The notes below the pieces were generated by a model. It had not been told where the DNA came from and did no database searches. It was given only the letters and a program-made list of their open reading frames with translations. Below are positions 16,116 to 22,973 of a stretch of DNA of 22,973 bases, piece after piece. The position numbers and the translations under genes are program-made. Every line of letters begins with the position of its first letter. Positions within the stretch are counted from its first letter, which is position 1. The DNA comes from Fimenecus sp963624605 (GTDB lineage Bacteria > Bacillota > Clostridia > Oscillospirales > Acutalibacteraceae): the NCBI GenBank assembly GCA_963624605.1, contig CAVFQD010000028.1, positions 1 through 22,973 of the forward strand. Reading direction: 5' to 3'.

Positions 16116-16997
16116 TTATTCGGCATAATTCAAAATTTTTTGCAAACGGTGGTTAACTCCCGAGCGTGACAGCGGCGGATCAAGCATCTGTCCTATCTGT
16201 TGCAATGAAAGCTCGGGATTTTCAAGCCGCAGCACGGCAATTTTTTTAAGCTCCGGAGAGAGCTTTTCAAAATTACCCTCACGCTTTAGCTTTTCAATAG
16301 CTTGCGTCTGTCGCAGAGAAGCATTAACGGTTCTGTCAAGGTTGGCGTTCTCAAAATTCGTGCGCCTGTTGACATTGTTCCTGACATCCTTAAACACCTT
16401 TACGCCGATATACTCAAGTGCCGAGTCGTTGGCGCCCATCAAGGTAAGCAGCGTTACAATATCGTCGCTGTCCTTGAAATAGAGAATATTCTGACCGTTT
16501 CGTTTGATTTCCTTTGCGTTTAAGTCAACCTCTTCGAAAATACGGATTAAATCGTTTCTCAGGCTGTATGGAACGGAAAACTCAATATGATAATTTTTTT
16601 CGGGGTCGTTAATTGTACCGCAAGCGAGGAAAACTCCTCTTAAAAACGCACCGAAGCAGCAATCCTCGGATATGTTTGCCCAATTTACACGCCTTGAACG
16701 CTCATTGCCCGAAAGACCGAACGCCTCAAGAATTTTAAGCCTACCCTCGGGGTTTTCAACCGAGACCTTACATTTTCCCGACTTTGAGCAGGTGTACTTA
16801 ACCTCTGTTTCACTTAATCTTTCGGCAACATTTTTATATTTATCGGCAACCTCGCCGTTTTCCGTGCTTAAATACACTTCACGCTTTGAAAACATTTTAC
16901 CGAACAGCAGAAGTCCGTATGTTTCAGCCAAAGCGCAACACGGTTTAACATCCTCCAAGCCCAAAAGCTCGGCTTTCAACTGTGAACAAAATGACAT
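16116..16997 (-). CDS. whiA: DNA-binding protein WhiA
   Basis: WhiA is a conserved Gram-positive DNA-binding protein with an N-terminal LAGLIDADG-endonuclease-like domain without nuclease activity and a C-terminal helix-turn-helix. In Bacillus it affects cell division and chromosome segregation; in Streptomyces it controls sporulation septation. The 293-residue protein shows MSFCSQLKAELLG at the start, the GAFLRGVFLACGTINDPEKNYHIEF segment split by the family's typical residues near 121-145, and a C-terminal helix-turn-helix (LRLENPELSLQQIGQML near 257-273, then SRSGVNHRL). AAGGTAAAGAT precedes the ATG, 4 nt after rapZ. It is the last gene of its operon; the ptsH/crh gene that often follows is absent. 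Confidence 0.95.
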   Translation of the reverse strand: MSFCSQLKAELLGLEDVKPCCALAETYGLLLFGKMFSKREVYLSTENGEVADKYKNVAERLSETEVKYTCSKSGKCKVSVENPEGRLKILEAFGLSGNERSRRVNWANISEDCCFGAFLRGVFLACGTINDPEKNYHIEFSVPYSLRNDLIRIFEEVDLNAKEIKRNGQNILYFKDSDDIVTLLTLMGANDSALEYIGVKVFKDVRNNVNRRTNFENANLDRTVNASLRQTQAIEKLKREGNFEKLSPELKKIAVLRLENPELSLQQIGQMLDPPLSRSGVNHRLQKILNYAE

Positions 16998-17001
16998 ATC
17001 T

Positions 17002-17862
17002 TTACCTTTTTATATCTCTGTGATAAACGCCGACATCGCAGCCGTTTTCAAGCAAATGCTTGTTGAGCAGCTCCGCAAACACAACAGAACGGTGCTTTCC
17101 GCCAGTGCAGCCGACAGCAATGGTAAGCTGGCTTTTTCCCTCTGTCATATACAGCGGAATTAAAAAGTCGATAAGGTCATAAAGCTTCTTTTCGAGCTCC
17201 TTTGACTGACTGTATTTCATCACAAAGTTGCGAACCTCCTTTTCAAGTCCCGTATGATTTTTAAGCTCGGGAACATAAAAAGGATTCGGTAAACATCTTA
17301 CATCAAAAACAAGATCGGCGTCTTTCGGAATACCGTATTTGAAGCCAAATGACATACTGTGAATTTTAAGCGTGCTCGAGATGTTATTAAGGAAGAGCTT
17401 TGCAATTTTTTCCTTAAACTGTGAGCTCATAACATTCGAGGTGTCAACGATATAGTCAGCCATCTGCCTTAAAGGAAGAAGTACTTCCCTCTCCTTAGCG
17501 ATAGCCTCGGCAAGTGATGGCGTATTGAATTCATCCGCAAGCGGATGCTTTCTCCTCGTTTCTTGATAGCGACGCATTATAACCTCGTTATCCGCATCAA
17601 TAAACAAAATTTTGCAATTGACTTTTGTTTTGTCAAGCTCTTTCAAGATATTAAACAGACTTGTAAATTCGTCGCCGAGTCTTATATCGGCAACCAACGC
17701 CACTCTGTCCTTTTCCTCGTTCGAGTTCATACAAAGCTGAACAAAGGTCGGAATAAGCTTAGGAGGCATATTGTCAACACAGTAAAAGCCTATATCCTCC
17801 AAAGCCTGCACGGCTCTTGACTTTCCTGCACCTGACATACCTGTTACAATTACCAAGTCCAT
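17002..17862 (-). CDS. rapZ: RNase adapter / nucleotide-binding protein RapZ (YvcJ)
   Basis: A P-loop protein of 286 residues. In E. coli RapZ steers RNase E onto the GlmZ RNA in response to glucosamine-6-phosphate; in Bacillus YvcJ hydrolyses nucleotides and affects competence. The Walker A motif GMSGAGKS is at 8-15. The C-terminal part keeps the typical FGFKYGIP, VRCLPNPFYVPEL and GCTGGKHRSV motifs of the family. The gene lies 12 nt after murB and 4 nt before whiA. The gene usually found between rapZ and whiA in Firmicutes, yvcK/glmR, is missing here. ATG 17862 has AAGGATG upstream. Confidence 0.95.
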   Translation of the reverse strand: MDLVIVTGMSGAGKSRAVQALEDIGFYCVDNMPPKLIPTFVQLCMNSNEEKDRVALVADIRLGDEFTSLFNILKELDKTKVNCKILFIDADNEVIMRRYQETRRKHPLADEFNTPSLAEAIAKEREVLLPLRQMADYIVDTSNVMSSQFKEKIAKLFLNNISSTLKIHSMSFGFKYGIPKDADLVFDVRCLPNPFYVPELKNHTGLEKEVRNFVMKYSQSKELEKKLYDLIDFLIPLYMTEGKSQLTIAVGCTGGKHRSVVFAELLNKHLLENGCDVGVYHRDIKR

Positions 17863-17874
17863 AAATCCACATCC

Positions 17875-18783
17875 TTAAAATTCGCCCAAAAATCTAACCT
17901 CGGGCTCAAGCATAACGCCTTTATTTTCGTAAACCGTTTTTCTTATATAATTGATAAGCGCCGCAATATCGGAAGAAGTTGCATTTCCCTTGTTGATTAC
18001 AAAGCCTGCGTGCTTTTCGCTCACCTGTGCTCCGCCAATTGTATAGCCTTTAAGTGAGCACTCTTCAATCAATGCGCCTGCATAATACCCCTGCGGACGC
18101 TTGAAGGTACTTCCGGCGCTCGGATATTCAAGCGGCTGTTTAGCCTTCCTTTTACCTAGATTTTCATACATTTTAGCCTTTATTCCGTCTTTATCTGCCT
18201 TTGAAAGCTTCAATCTTAATGAAGTGATGATAAAACCGTTGGCGGAATAGGCGCTTTTTCTGTATGACAGTCCGAGCTCATTTCCGGTAAGCTTTCCCTC
18301 GTTCAAATCGTAGTCAATATGCACACACTGCACGAGAACATCCTTCATTTCTCCACCGTATGCGCCTGCATTCATAAAAGCCGCACCGCCTGCCGTCCCG
18401 GGAATACCGAACGCAAATTCGAGACCGCTCAAGGAATTTTCAAGCGCAAAATTGCAAAGCTTTGACATGGAAATTCCGCTTTCGCAAATCACGGTTGTTT
18501 CATCTTCAAGGCATATATTTGAAAAGTCAGAGCCAAGCTTTATAACTGCTCCGGATAAACCATTATCGGAAACAAGAATATTGCTTCCGTTTCCGATAAT
18601 ATATGTTTTTATTCCGTTTTCGCGACATGCTTTCAAAATTGCCGTAAGTGAAGCGATACTGTTGGGAAAAACAATAATTTCAGCATTTCCGCCCGTTTTG
18701 AAGCTTGTATAATCACGCATACTTGCATTTTCAAAACAGCGGCAACCAAAGCTTTGTGCTGTTGACTTCACAATATCCGTCAC
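17875..18783 (-). CDS. murB: UDP-N-acetylenolpyruvoylglucosamine reductase
   Basis: The FAD enzyme that completes UDP-MurNAc synthesis for peptidoglycan. Counting from the longer start (18798): TSFKTGGNAE (31-40) and IGNGSNILVSDNGLSG (68-83) bind FAD, with GIPGTAGGAAFMNAGAYGGE (131-150) following; R180 (SYRKSAY), S230 (AGSTFKRP) and E299 (LEPEV) are the expected catalytic residues. Two starts compete. ATG 18798 overlaps the stop of the upstream ROK gene by one base but has no ribosome site. GTG 18783 has AAAGGTGAT three bases before it, the spacing used elsewhere in this window, so I chose it (302 residues). The five disputed residues do not affect function. Confidence 0.94.
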   Translation of the reverse strand: MTDIVKSTAQSFGCRCFENASMRDYTSFKTGGNAEIIVFPNSIASLTAILKACRENGIKTYIIGNGSNILVSDNGLSGAVIKLGSDFSNICLEDETTVICESGISMSKLCNFALENSLSGLEFAFGIPGTAGGAAFMNAGAYGGEMKDVLVQCVHIDYDLNEGKLTGNELGLSYRKSAYSANGFIITSLRLKLSKADKDGIKAKMYENLGKRKAKQPLEYPSAGSTFKRPQGYYAGALIEECSLKGYTIGGAQVSEKHAGFVINKGNATSSDIAALINYIRKTVYENKGVMLEPEVRFLGEF

Positions 18784-18797
18784 AAAATCACCTTTCA

Positions 18798-19745
18798 TTA
18801 TTCGTCAAGCAACGCAGCACCGATAACGCCTGCGTCGTTTCCGAGCTTGGCGGAACAGATAACCGTCTGCTCCTCCGAATATACGCTGTATCTTTCCTGA
18901 TAGACAATTTTTCTGACAGGCTCTAAAAGATATTCTCTCTCATAGCCTATGCCGCCGCCGACGCAGAGAACCTTAGGCTGGAATGTGTTGATAACATTTG
19001 TGATACCGATTGCAAGATAATGAACATACCAGTCAACAAGTTTTTTGCCGCACTCGTCGCCTGCACGCATTGCGTCAAAAGCTGTTTTGCCGTTTGCGTT
19101 TTCAATATCGCCGCCTGCGATTTCCCACATCTTTGAGTCTCTGTTTTCAAGCATGGCTTTCTTAGTTTCGCGAATTAAAGCGGTTGCCGAGGAATAAGCC
19201 TCCCAACAGCCATTTCTGCCGCAGGTACACTGTTCGCCGTCGGCGCAAATAACCATATGACCCATCTCGCCTGCCGCACCGTTGCAGCCGCCGAGAATTT
19301 TGCCGTTTACAATAATTCCGGAGCCTACGCCCGTTCCGAGAGTGATTGCCGCGAAGTTGTCAACACCGCCGCCGGCACCTGCCATAGCTTCGCCGAGAGC
19401 CGCACAGTTTGCGTCATTCTCTATGTAAATGGGTTTATCAAAATGGCTCTGCATAATTTTTCTTGCGGGGACATTTGAAAAACCGAGGTTGTTTGCATAC
19501 TGGATAATACCGAAATGCTTGTCAACGGAACCGGGAGTTCCGATACCTATTGAACGGACATCCGCAAGCGTAATTCCCGCCTCCTCAATAGCCATATTAA
19601 CGGCTTTTGCGACATCGTTTATTATATCGACAGCGGGACGGGGGCAAGCCGTCGGCATTTTTCCCTTACCGACGATTTTGTAAAATTCATCAACAACTCC
19701 GGCAACAATATTTGTTCCGCCGAGGTCTACACCTATTCTGTACAT
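18798..19745 (-). CDS. ROK-family glucokinase
   Basis: A 315-residue ROK kinase with DLGGT (7-11), the catalytic ENDAN (109-113, D111), LGTGVGSG (136-143), GEMGHM (159-164) and the complete zinc motif CTCGRNGCWE (173-182). It is closest in style to clostridial glucokinases (GlcK/Glk), making glucose-6-phosphate. GGGAGG precedes the ATG. It lies 37 nt after hprK and runs into murB. Sharing an operon with the HPr kinase, whose activity responds to glycolytic metabolites, ties it to carbon catabolite control. A GlcNAc or other hexose kinase cannot be excluded from sequence alone. Confidence 0.9.
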   Translation of the reverse strand: MYRIGVDLGGTNIVAGVVDEFYKIVGKGKMPTACPRPAVDIINDVAKAVNMAIEEAGITLADVRSIGIGTPGSVDKHFGIIQYANNLGFSNVPARKIMQSHFDKPIYIENDANCAALGEAMAGAGGGVDNFAAITLGTGVGSGIIVNGKILGGCNGAAGEMGHMVICADGEQCTCGRNGCWEAYSSATALIRETKKAMLENRDSKMWEIAGGDIENANGKTAFDAMRAGDECGKKLVDWYVHYLAIGITNVINTFQPKVLCVGGGIGYEREYLLEPVRKIVYQERYSVYSEEQTVICSAKLGNDAGVIGAALLDE

Positions 19746-19782
19746 AATGTCCTCCCAAAATAGTATATATAATTATTTTAAT

Positions 19783-20748
19783 TTAATAACTTTGCCATAT
19801 TTCAAGCTCTTCGGGCTTAGGCTCTTCCTCTTGCATACCAAGCTGATGAAGAAGCTCCTTTGCAGCATTGTAACCCATTTTTTTCTGCCTGTTGTTCATT
19901 GCGGCTACCTCAATAATAATAGCAAGGTTTCTGCCCGGCTTGACGGGAACAACGGTTATAGGTACATTGACATTCATAATATTTATATATTCGGTATCAA
20001 CGCCCATTCTGTCATATACCTTATCGGGATCCCACTGCTCAAGCTTCACGACCATATTTATCTTTTCCGAAAGCTTAACAGCGCCCATACCGAAAATACG
20101 GCGTGCATTGACAATGCCTATTCCTCGAAGCTCAATAAAATGTCGTATATTGTCGGGAGCCGATCCCACAAGCGTTTTAGCAGAAATTTTCCTTATCTCA
20201 ACTGCGTCGTCGGCAATAAGACGGTGACCTCTTTTAATAAGCTCGACCGCAGTCTCGCTCTTGCCTACTCCGCTGTCTCCTATAATGAGAACGCCCTCGC
20301 CGTAAACCTCGACAAGTACGCCGTGTCTTGTAATGCGTTCGGCAAGCTCAGTTCCGAGATAGCTGATAAGTGCCGACATACAGCTTGATGTCGGTTCGGC
20401 AGTCCTGAAAAGCGGAACATTGTACTTTTCGGCAAGCTCCTTGCCGCAATCCGGCAGTTCAAGATTCCTTGTAATCAAAACGAACGGCGGCTTGTGGCTC
20501 ATAAGCCTGTCAAGGCTTGAATACTGTTCCTCGGGCGAGAGCTTTTTTATAAGCTCAATTTCGGACAGCCCTAAAAACTGCGCACGCTCTGCATCAAAAA
20601 ATGCGTCTCTGTCAACTAAAAGCAAACCCGGTCTGTTGACATCTGGTGAGCAAACTGTATGTTTGCTGAAATCGTCGGGCAGATAGAGAACTTCAAAATC
20701 AAATTCTTTAAGCACCTTTTCGAGCGATACGGAATACTTTGCAGACAA
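19783..20748 (-). CDS. hprK: HPr kinase/phosphorylase
   Basis: A bifunctional sensor of carbon catabolite repression that phosphorylates HPr at serine 46 and removes that phosphate. The 321-residue protein has the N-terminal domain (1-130), conserved H142 before VLVEVYGEG, Walker A GDSGVGKSE (157-165), DD at 180-181, and the HprK signature IELRGIGIVNARRIFG (205-220). The start is TTG at 20748 with GGAGGG seven bases upstream; a nearby ATG is out of frame. It heads the hprK-ROK-murB-rapZ-whiA operon. A TATAAT hexamer lies upstream but no good -35 partner was found. HPr itself (ptsH) is not in the window. Confidence 0.96.
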   Translation of the reverse strand: MSAKYSVSLEKVLKEFDFEVLYLPDDFSKHTVCSPDVNRPGLLLVDRDAFFDAERAQFLGLSEIELIKKLSPEEQYSSLDRLMSHKPPFVLITRNLELPDCGKELAEKYNVPLFRTAEPTSSCMSALISYLGTELAERITRHGVLVEVYGEGVLIIGDSGVGKSETAVELIKRGHRLIADDAVEIRKISAKTLVGSAPDNIRHFIELRGIGIVNARRIFGMGAVKLSEKINMVVKLEQWDPDKVYDRMGVDTEYINIMNVNVPITVVPVKPGRNLAIIIEVAAMNNRQKKMGYNAAKELLHQLGMQEEEPKPEELEIWQSY

Positions 20749-21012
20749 GCATATCCCTCCAATTTAATGTTCGTAGTTATTATAAACTATAATTGAATAC
20801 AATGCCATACTTTTTTGAAAAAATTTTTATGAATGCCTATATGTCTTTTTACAATCATATATTTTATTGTAAAAGCTATGTGTTATTAACTGATGTAAAC
20901 ATAAAAATCGGTCTGCCGGTATTGCCACGGTCTAATAAGGAAGTATTTTAGGAATTATGGTGTAATCCCGTTATGGTGTAATCCCGAATAGGGGTTACAC
21001 CTTTTACTGTAT
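20749..21012. other. Intergenic stretch containing one end of a mobile element
   Basis: No credible gene is seen in these 264 bases between hprK and the recombinase. The hprK-proximal part is AT-rich and includes a hairpin-forming repeat, TTTTACAAT (20847-20855) with ATTGTAAAA (20866-20874), not followed by a T run. The distal part holds a tandem repeat and an inverted repeat, described separately. The host/element junction must lie here but cannot be placed. Confidence 0.6.
20955..21001. repeat. Tandem 16-bp repeat with overlapping inverted repeat
   Basis: TTATGGTGTAATCCCG occurs twice in direct tandem (20955-20970, 20971-20986). The GGTGTAATCCC part of the second copy pairs with GGGGTTACACC (20991-21001) across a five-base loop, one pair being T-G; the first copy could pair with the same arm. 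On the plus strand TTTTACTGTATTT follows. It lies 11 nt beyond the recombinase stop, where a recombinase binding site or a terminator for reverse transcription could sit. Confidence 0.75.
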
Positions 21013-22701
21013 TTAAGCGGATTTCTCCGCATTTTTCTGCTTCAATCTTTCCATTGTTTCAAAAAGCTGCTGCTCAGTTGGAACATCAAATAAACCTACA
21101 GCCGTAAAGTAAATATCCACTTTGACATGCCCACGAGAATGCTTTTTCTCATTATTATGGATTTCAATACGCTCGATAAGCTTGTTTACAACGGTCGGAG
21201 TAAGCTGTTTCATATCTGTAAATTCCATAAGTCCTTGATAGAGCATCTTCATATCAACAGTCTGTTTTTGAAGCTCAATGAGCGTTTTCTCATTTGCTTC
21301 AACCTCAGATATAAGCCGCTTTTGCTCAGCTTCATATTCACTTGCCATACGGGAATAACGCTCATCAGATAACTTGCCGAGGATATTATCCTCATAAATT
21401 CTTGAAAATAACTTGTCCAAATCAGATATTCTTTGCTTTGCACTTTCAGTTTTTTCTCGCAAGGATTTCTCCTGATTAACTGCTTCAGCACCTTTCTTCT
21501 CGGCTATGAGATAGAGGAAGGCACTGTTGTAACAACGGGCAAAATCAGCAAGTTCTGAGATAGCTTCTTTAACAATTGCTTCAAGTACAACATCTCGGAT
21601 ATAATGAATTGTGCAAGTTCCACGACCGCTTTTGTAGGAAGAGCATCTCCAGAATTCTTGATTTTTCTTCAAGCTTTTTGCTGCACAAAAATGTAATTTT
21701 GCTCCGCAATCTGGACAGTATACCAAGCCTGAGAATAAACTTTTTCTACCTGTGGCTGTATTTCGTCTTTTACTCTTTCTGAGTTCCTGTACTCTCAGCC
21801 AAGTGTTTTCGCTTACAATTGCTTCCTGTGTATTTGGAATAATCTGATAATCCTCTTGGGATTTTTTAATTTTCTTATGCACCTTATAGCTGACGGTTGT
21901 ACTTTTGCCGTTTACGGTACAACCTGTATATTGTCTGTTTTCAAGAATATGAACAACACTTTTTTGCTCCCAACCGTATATATTGACTGGCATAGGACTA
22001 CTTGTTTTCTTACCTATGGAATTAAAATATGCTGTTGGAGTAAGTACTTTTTCAGCTTCAAGTTGTCTTGCAATCTGTGAAGGTCCTTTGCCGGATATAC
22101 AAAGATTATATATCTTTCGTACAACCTCAGCAGCCGGTTCATCAATGTACCACTGTTCCTTGTCGCCATCTATTTTCTTGTAACCGTAAGGCACAGTGGA
22201 GGAGATACGCATTCCCTTTGAAGCTTTCATTTCATTAACAGCACGGATTTTCTTTGAGGTCTGTGCCGCATACCACTCGTTAAAAATGTTATGAAACGGC
22301 ATCATTTCTGTTCCCATGCCTTTCGTGGTATCTACATTTTCCTGTATGGCTATGAAGTTGACGCCCAAGGTAGGGTAAACTATTTCCGTATAGTGACCGC
22401 AAAGTAAATGCTCTCTGCCAAAACGGGATAAGTCTTTTACAATTACAGTTGATACTTTACCGGCTTCAATGAGATTTTCCATTTCCTGAAAGCCGGGTCT
22501 GTTAAATGTTGTTCCGCTGATTCCGTCGTCAACAAAGAATTGCGGATGTAAATATCCGTTTTTCTTTGCGTATGTCATCAGGATTTCCTTTTGATTTGAT
22601 ATTGAATTACTTTCACCCTCTAAATTATCATCTTGAGATAAGCGACAGTACAGAGCGGTGATTTTTTCTTCTTGCCCTTGTATATTTTTGTTTGTTGCCA
22701 T
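21013..22701 (-). CDS. Large serine recombinase (TnpX/TndX-like, DUF4368-type C-terminus)
   Basis: A site-specific recombinase of 562 residues that would excise and insert the element. The N-terminal resolvase domain begins at YCRLSQDD with nucleophile S22, followed by DDGISGTTFNRPGF and VKDLSRFGRE. A recombinase domain (PYGYKKIDG to YTGCTVNGK) comes next, then a zinc ribbon (YCPDCGAKLHFC with WRCSSYKSGRGTC) and a long coiled coil at about 405-475. The C-terminal LIERIEIHN stretch is typical of the DUF4368 group. Length is normal and there is no frameshift. ATG 22701 has AAGGAG upstream with a rather long spacer. The cargo of the element is not visible. Confidence 0.93.
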   Translation of the reverse strand: MATNKNIQGQEEKITALYCRLSQDDNLEGESNSISNQKEILMTYAKKNGYLHPQFFVDDGISGTTFNRPGFQEMENLIEAGKVSTVIVKDLSRFGREHLLCGHYTEIVYPTLGVNFIAIQENVDTTKGMGTEMMPFHNIFNEWYAAQTSKKIRAVNEMKASKGMRISSTVPYGYKKIDGDKEQWYIDEPAAEVVRKIYNLCISGKGPSQIARQLEAEKVLTPTAYFNSIGKKTSSPMPVNIYGWEQKSVVHILENRQYTGCTVNGKSTTVSYKVHKKIKKSQEDYQIIPNTQEAIVSENTWLRVQELRKSKRRNTATGRKSLFSGLVYCPDCGAKLHFCAAKSLKKNQEFWRCSSYKSGRGTCTIHYIRDVVLEAIVKEAISELADFARCYNSAFLYLIAEKKGAEAVNQEKSLREKTESAKQRISDLDKLFSRIYEDNILGKLSDERYSRMASEYEAEQKRLISEVEANEKTLIELQKQTVDMKMLYQGLMEFTDMKQLTPTVVNKLIERIEIHNNEKKHSRGHVKVDIYFTAVGLFDVPTEQQLFETMERLKQKNAEKSA

Positions 22702-22730
22702 AAATTATATGCTCCTTTCAGTGACAACAG

Positions 22731-22768
22731 GGCATTGCAATGTAATTGTATTTTACGCTTGCAATGCC
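22731..22768. repeat. Inverted repeat between tnpW-like gene and recombinase gene
   Basis: GGCATTGCAA (22731-22740) and TTGCAATGCC (22759-22768) are perfect inverted arms around 18 bases. They lie in the untranslated gap just before the recombinase ribosome binding site. No T run follows on the minus strand, so it is more likely a protein-binding site or mRNA structure than a terminator. Confidence 0.6.
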
Positions 22769-22788
22769 GCAGTGTCGATTGTACGGAC

Positions 22789-22962
22789 TTACGCTGTTTT
22801 TAATTCGGTCAGCAAATCTTCAAATTGCTGAAGCACATTTTCTCTGCCCTTGGGATTGAAATGTGTGCTGACTTCGTAGGTTGTGCCGCCGATTTTCATA
22901 AAAAACGGCTTATCGTTTTTTTCAAAATATTTTGAATATATTGAAGTATTCTTATCTGTCAT
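22789..22962 (-). CDS. TnpW-like small transposon-encoded protein
   Basis: A 57-residue open frame starting MTDKNTSIYSKYF, with FFMKIGGTTYEVSTHF in the middle and an acidic, leucine-rich end (LQQFEDLLTELKTA). The pattern of a short beta segment around IGGTTYEV followed by a C-terminal helix resembles the TnpW family encoded next to the recombinase in Tn4451-type elements. AGGGATG precedes the ATG by a few bases. The stop lies 87 nt before the recombinase ATG, so the two are probably co-transcribed. The function of TnpW is not established as far as I know. Assignment rests on pattern and position, not on a search. Confidence 0.75.
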   Translation of the reverse strand: MTDKNTSIYSKYFEKNDKPFFMKIGGTTYEVSTHFNPKGRENVLQQFEDLLTELKTA

Positions 22963-22973
22963 CGTTCATCCCT

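Larger units (their letters stand above)
21013..22973 (-). mobile_element. End of an integrated Tn4451/TndX-type element (partial)
   Basis: A large serine recombinase preceded by a TnpW-like small gene is the arrangement known from Tn4451-type and related conjugative or mobilizable clostridial elements, where the recombinase sits near one end. The chromosomal hprK operon resumes about 260 bases to the left. The rest of the element lies beyond the right edge. The recombinase gene looks richer in A- and T-ending codons than its chromosomal neighbours; I judged this by eye only. Confidence 0.75.

Noticed and set aside
16672..17163. A 163-codon plus-strand frame spanning whiA and rapZ
   Set aside because: It crosses two real genes on the other strand and lacks start signals.
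19747..20388. A 213-codon plus-strand open frame opposite hprK
   Set aside because: It mirrors the codon structure of hprK, which has complete family motifs; the antisense product shows no domain and no ribosome site.
20770..20810. Sigma-A promoter for hprK
   Set aside because: A TATAAT is present on the minus strand, but no acceptable -35 hexamer lies 16-18 bases upstream and there is no TGn extension.
20845..20875. Hairpin TTTTACAAT/ATTGTAAAA as a terminator
   Set aside because: It is AT-rich with a ten-base loop and has no T run on either strand, and no gene ends next to it.
20955..20986. Possible CRISPR repeats
   Set aside because: There are only two copies, directly abutting with no spacer, and no cas genes nearby.

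Overview
The window looks like a chromosomal segment of a spore-forming, low-to-moderate-GC clostridium, probably a gut member of the Oscillospirales/Ruminococcaceae. The evidence is an HPr kinase, WhiA, a CwlD-type spore-cortex amidase, AGGAGG- and GGTGAT-type ribosome binding sites, TTG and GTG starts, sialic-acid catabolism genes and a Tn4451/TndX-type serine recombinase. The taxonomic guess is inferred from gene content only.

Layout. (1) 1-3044, minus strand: a transcription unit cwlD-like > radA > DUF6873 protein > an unidentified short protein cut by the left edge. (2) 3092-9483, minus: an arginine biosynthesis operon argC-argJ-argB-argD-argF with ilvE (branched-chain aminotransferase) as its last gene. 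It has a near-consensus sigma-A promoter, an ArgR-type operator over the -10 element and transcription start, and a terminator after ilvE. (3) 9499-11421, minus: typA/bipA with its own promoter and terminator. (4) 11483-14163: sialic-acid catabolism, with nanE-nanK on minus and nanA on plus, diverging from a short region with back-to-back promoters. (5) 14238-16064, plus: an asparagine-synthetase-like protein whose glutaminase domain has lost its nucleophilic cysteine and other key residues. It converges on the next operon across a bidirectional hairpin. (6) 16116-20748, minus: hprK > ROK glucokinase > murB > rapZ > whiA, linking carbon control, sugar phosphorylation and cell-wall precursor synthesis. 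yvcK/glmR, usually found between rapZ and whiA, is absent. (7) 20749-22973: an intergenic stretch with a tandem 16-bp repeat and an inverted repeat, then a large serine recombinase and a small TnpW-like gene, which together mark one end of an integrated mobile element continuing past the right edge.

Most genes are ordinary housekeeping genes and I see no clear undescribed multi-gene system. The points most worth a second look are the glutaminase-dead AsnB beside nanA, the ArgR operator/promoter architecture with ilvE under arginine control, the missing yvcK, the unknown cysteine-rich DUF6873 protein, and the mobile-element boundary next to hprK. No tRNA, rRNA, CRISPR array or recognisable riboswitch was seen, and no gene-free stretch exceeds 300 bases.
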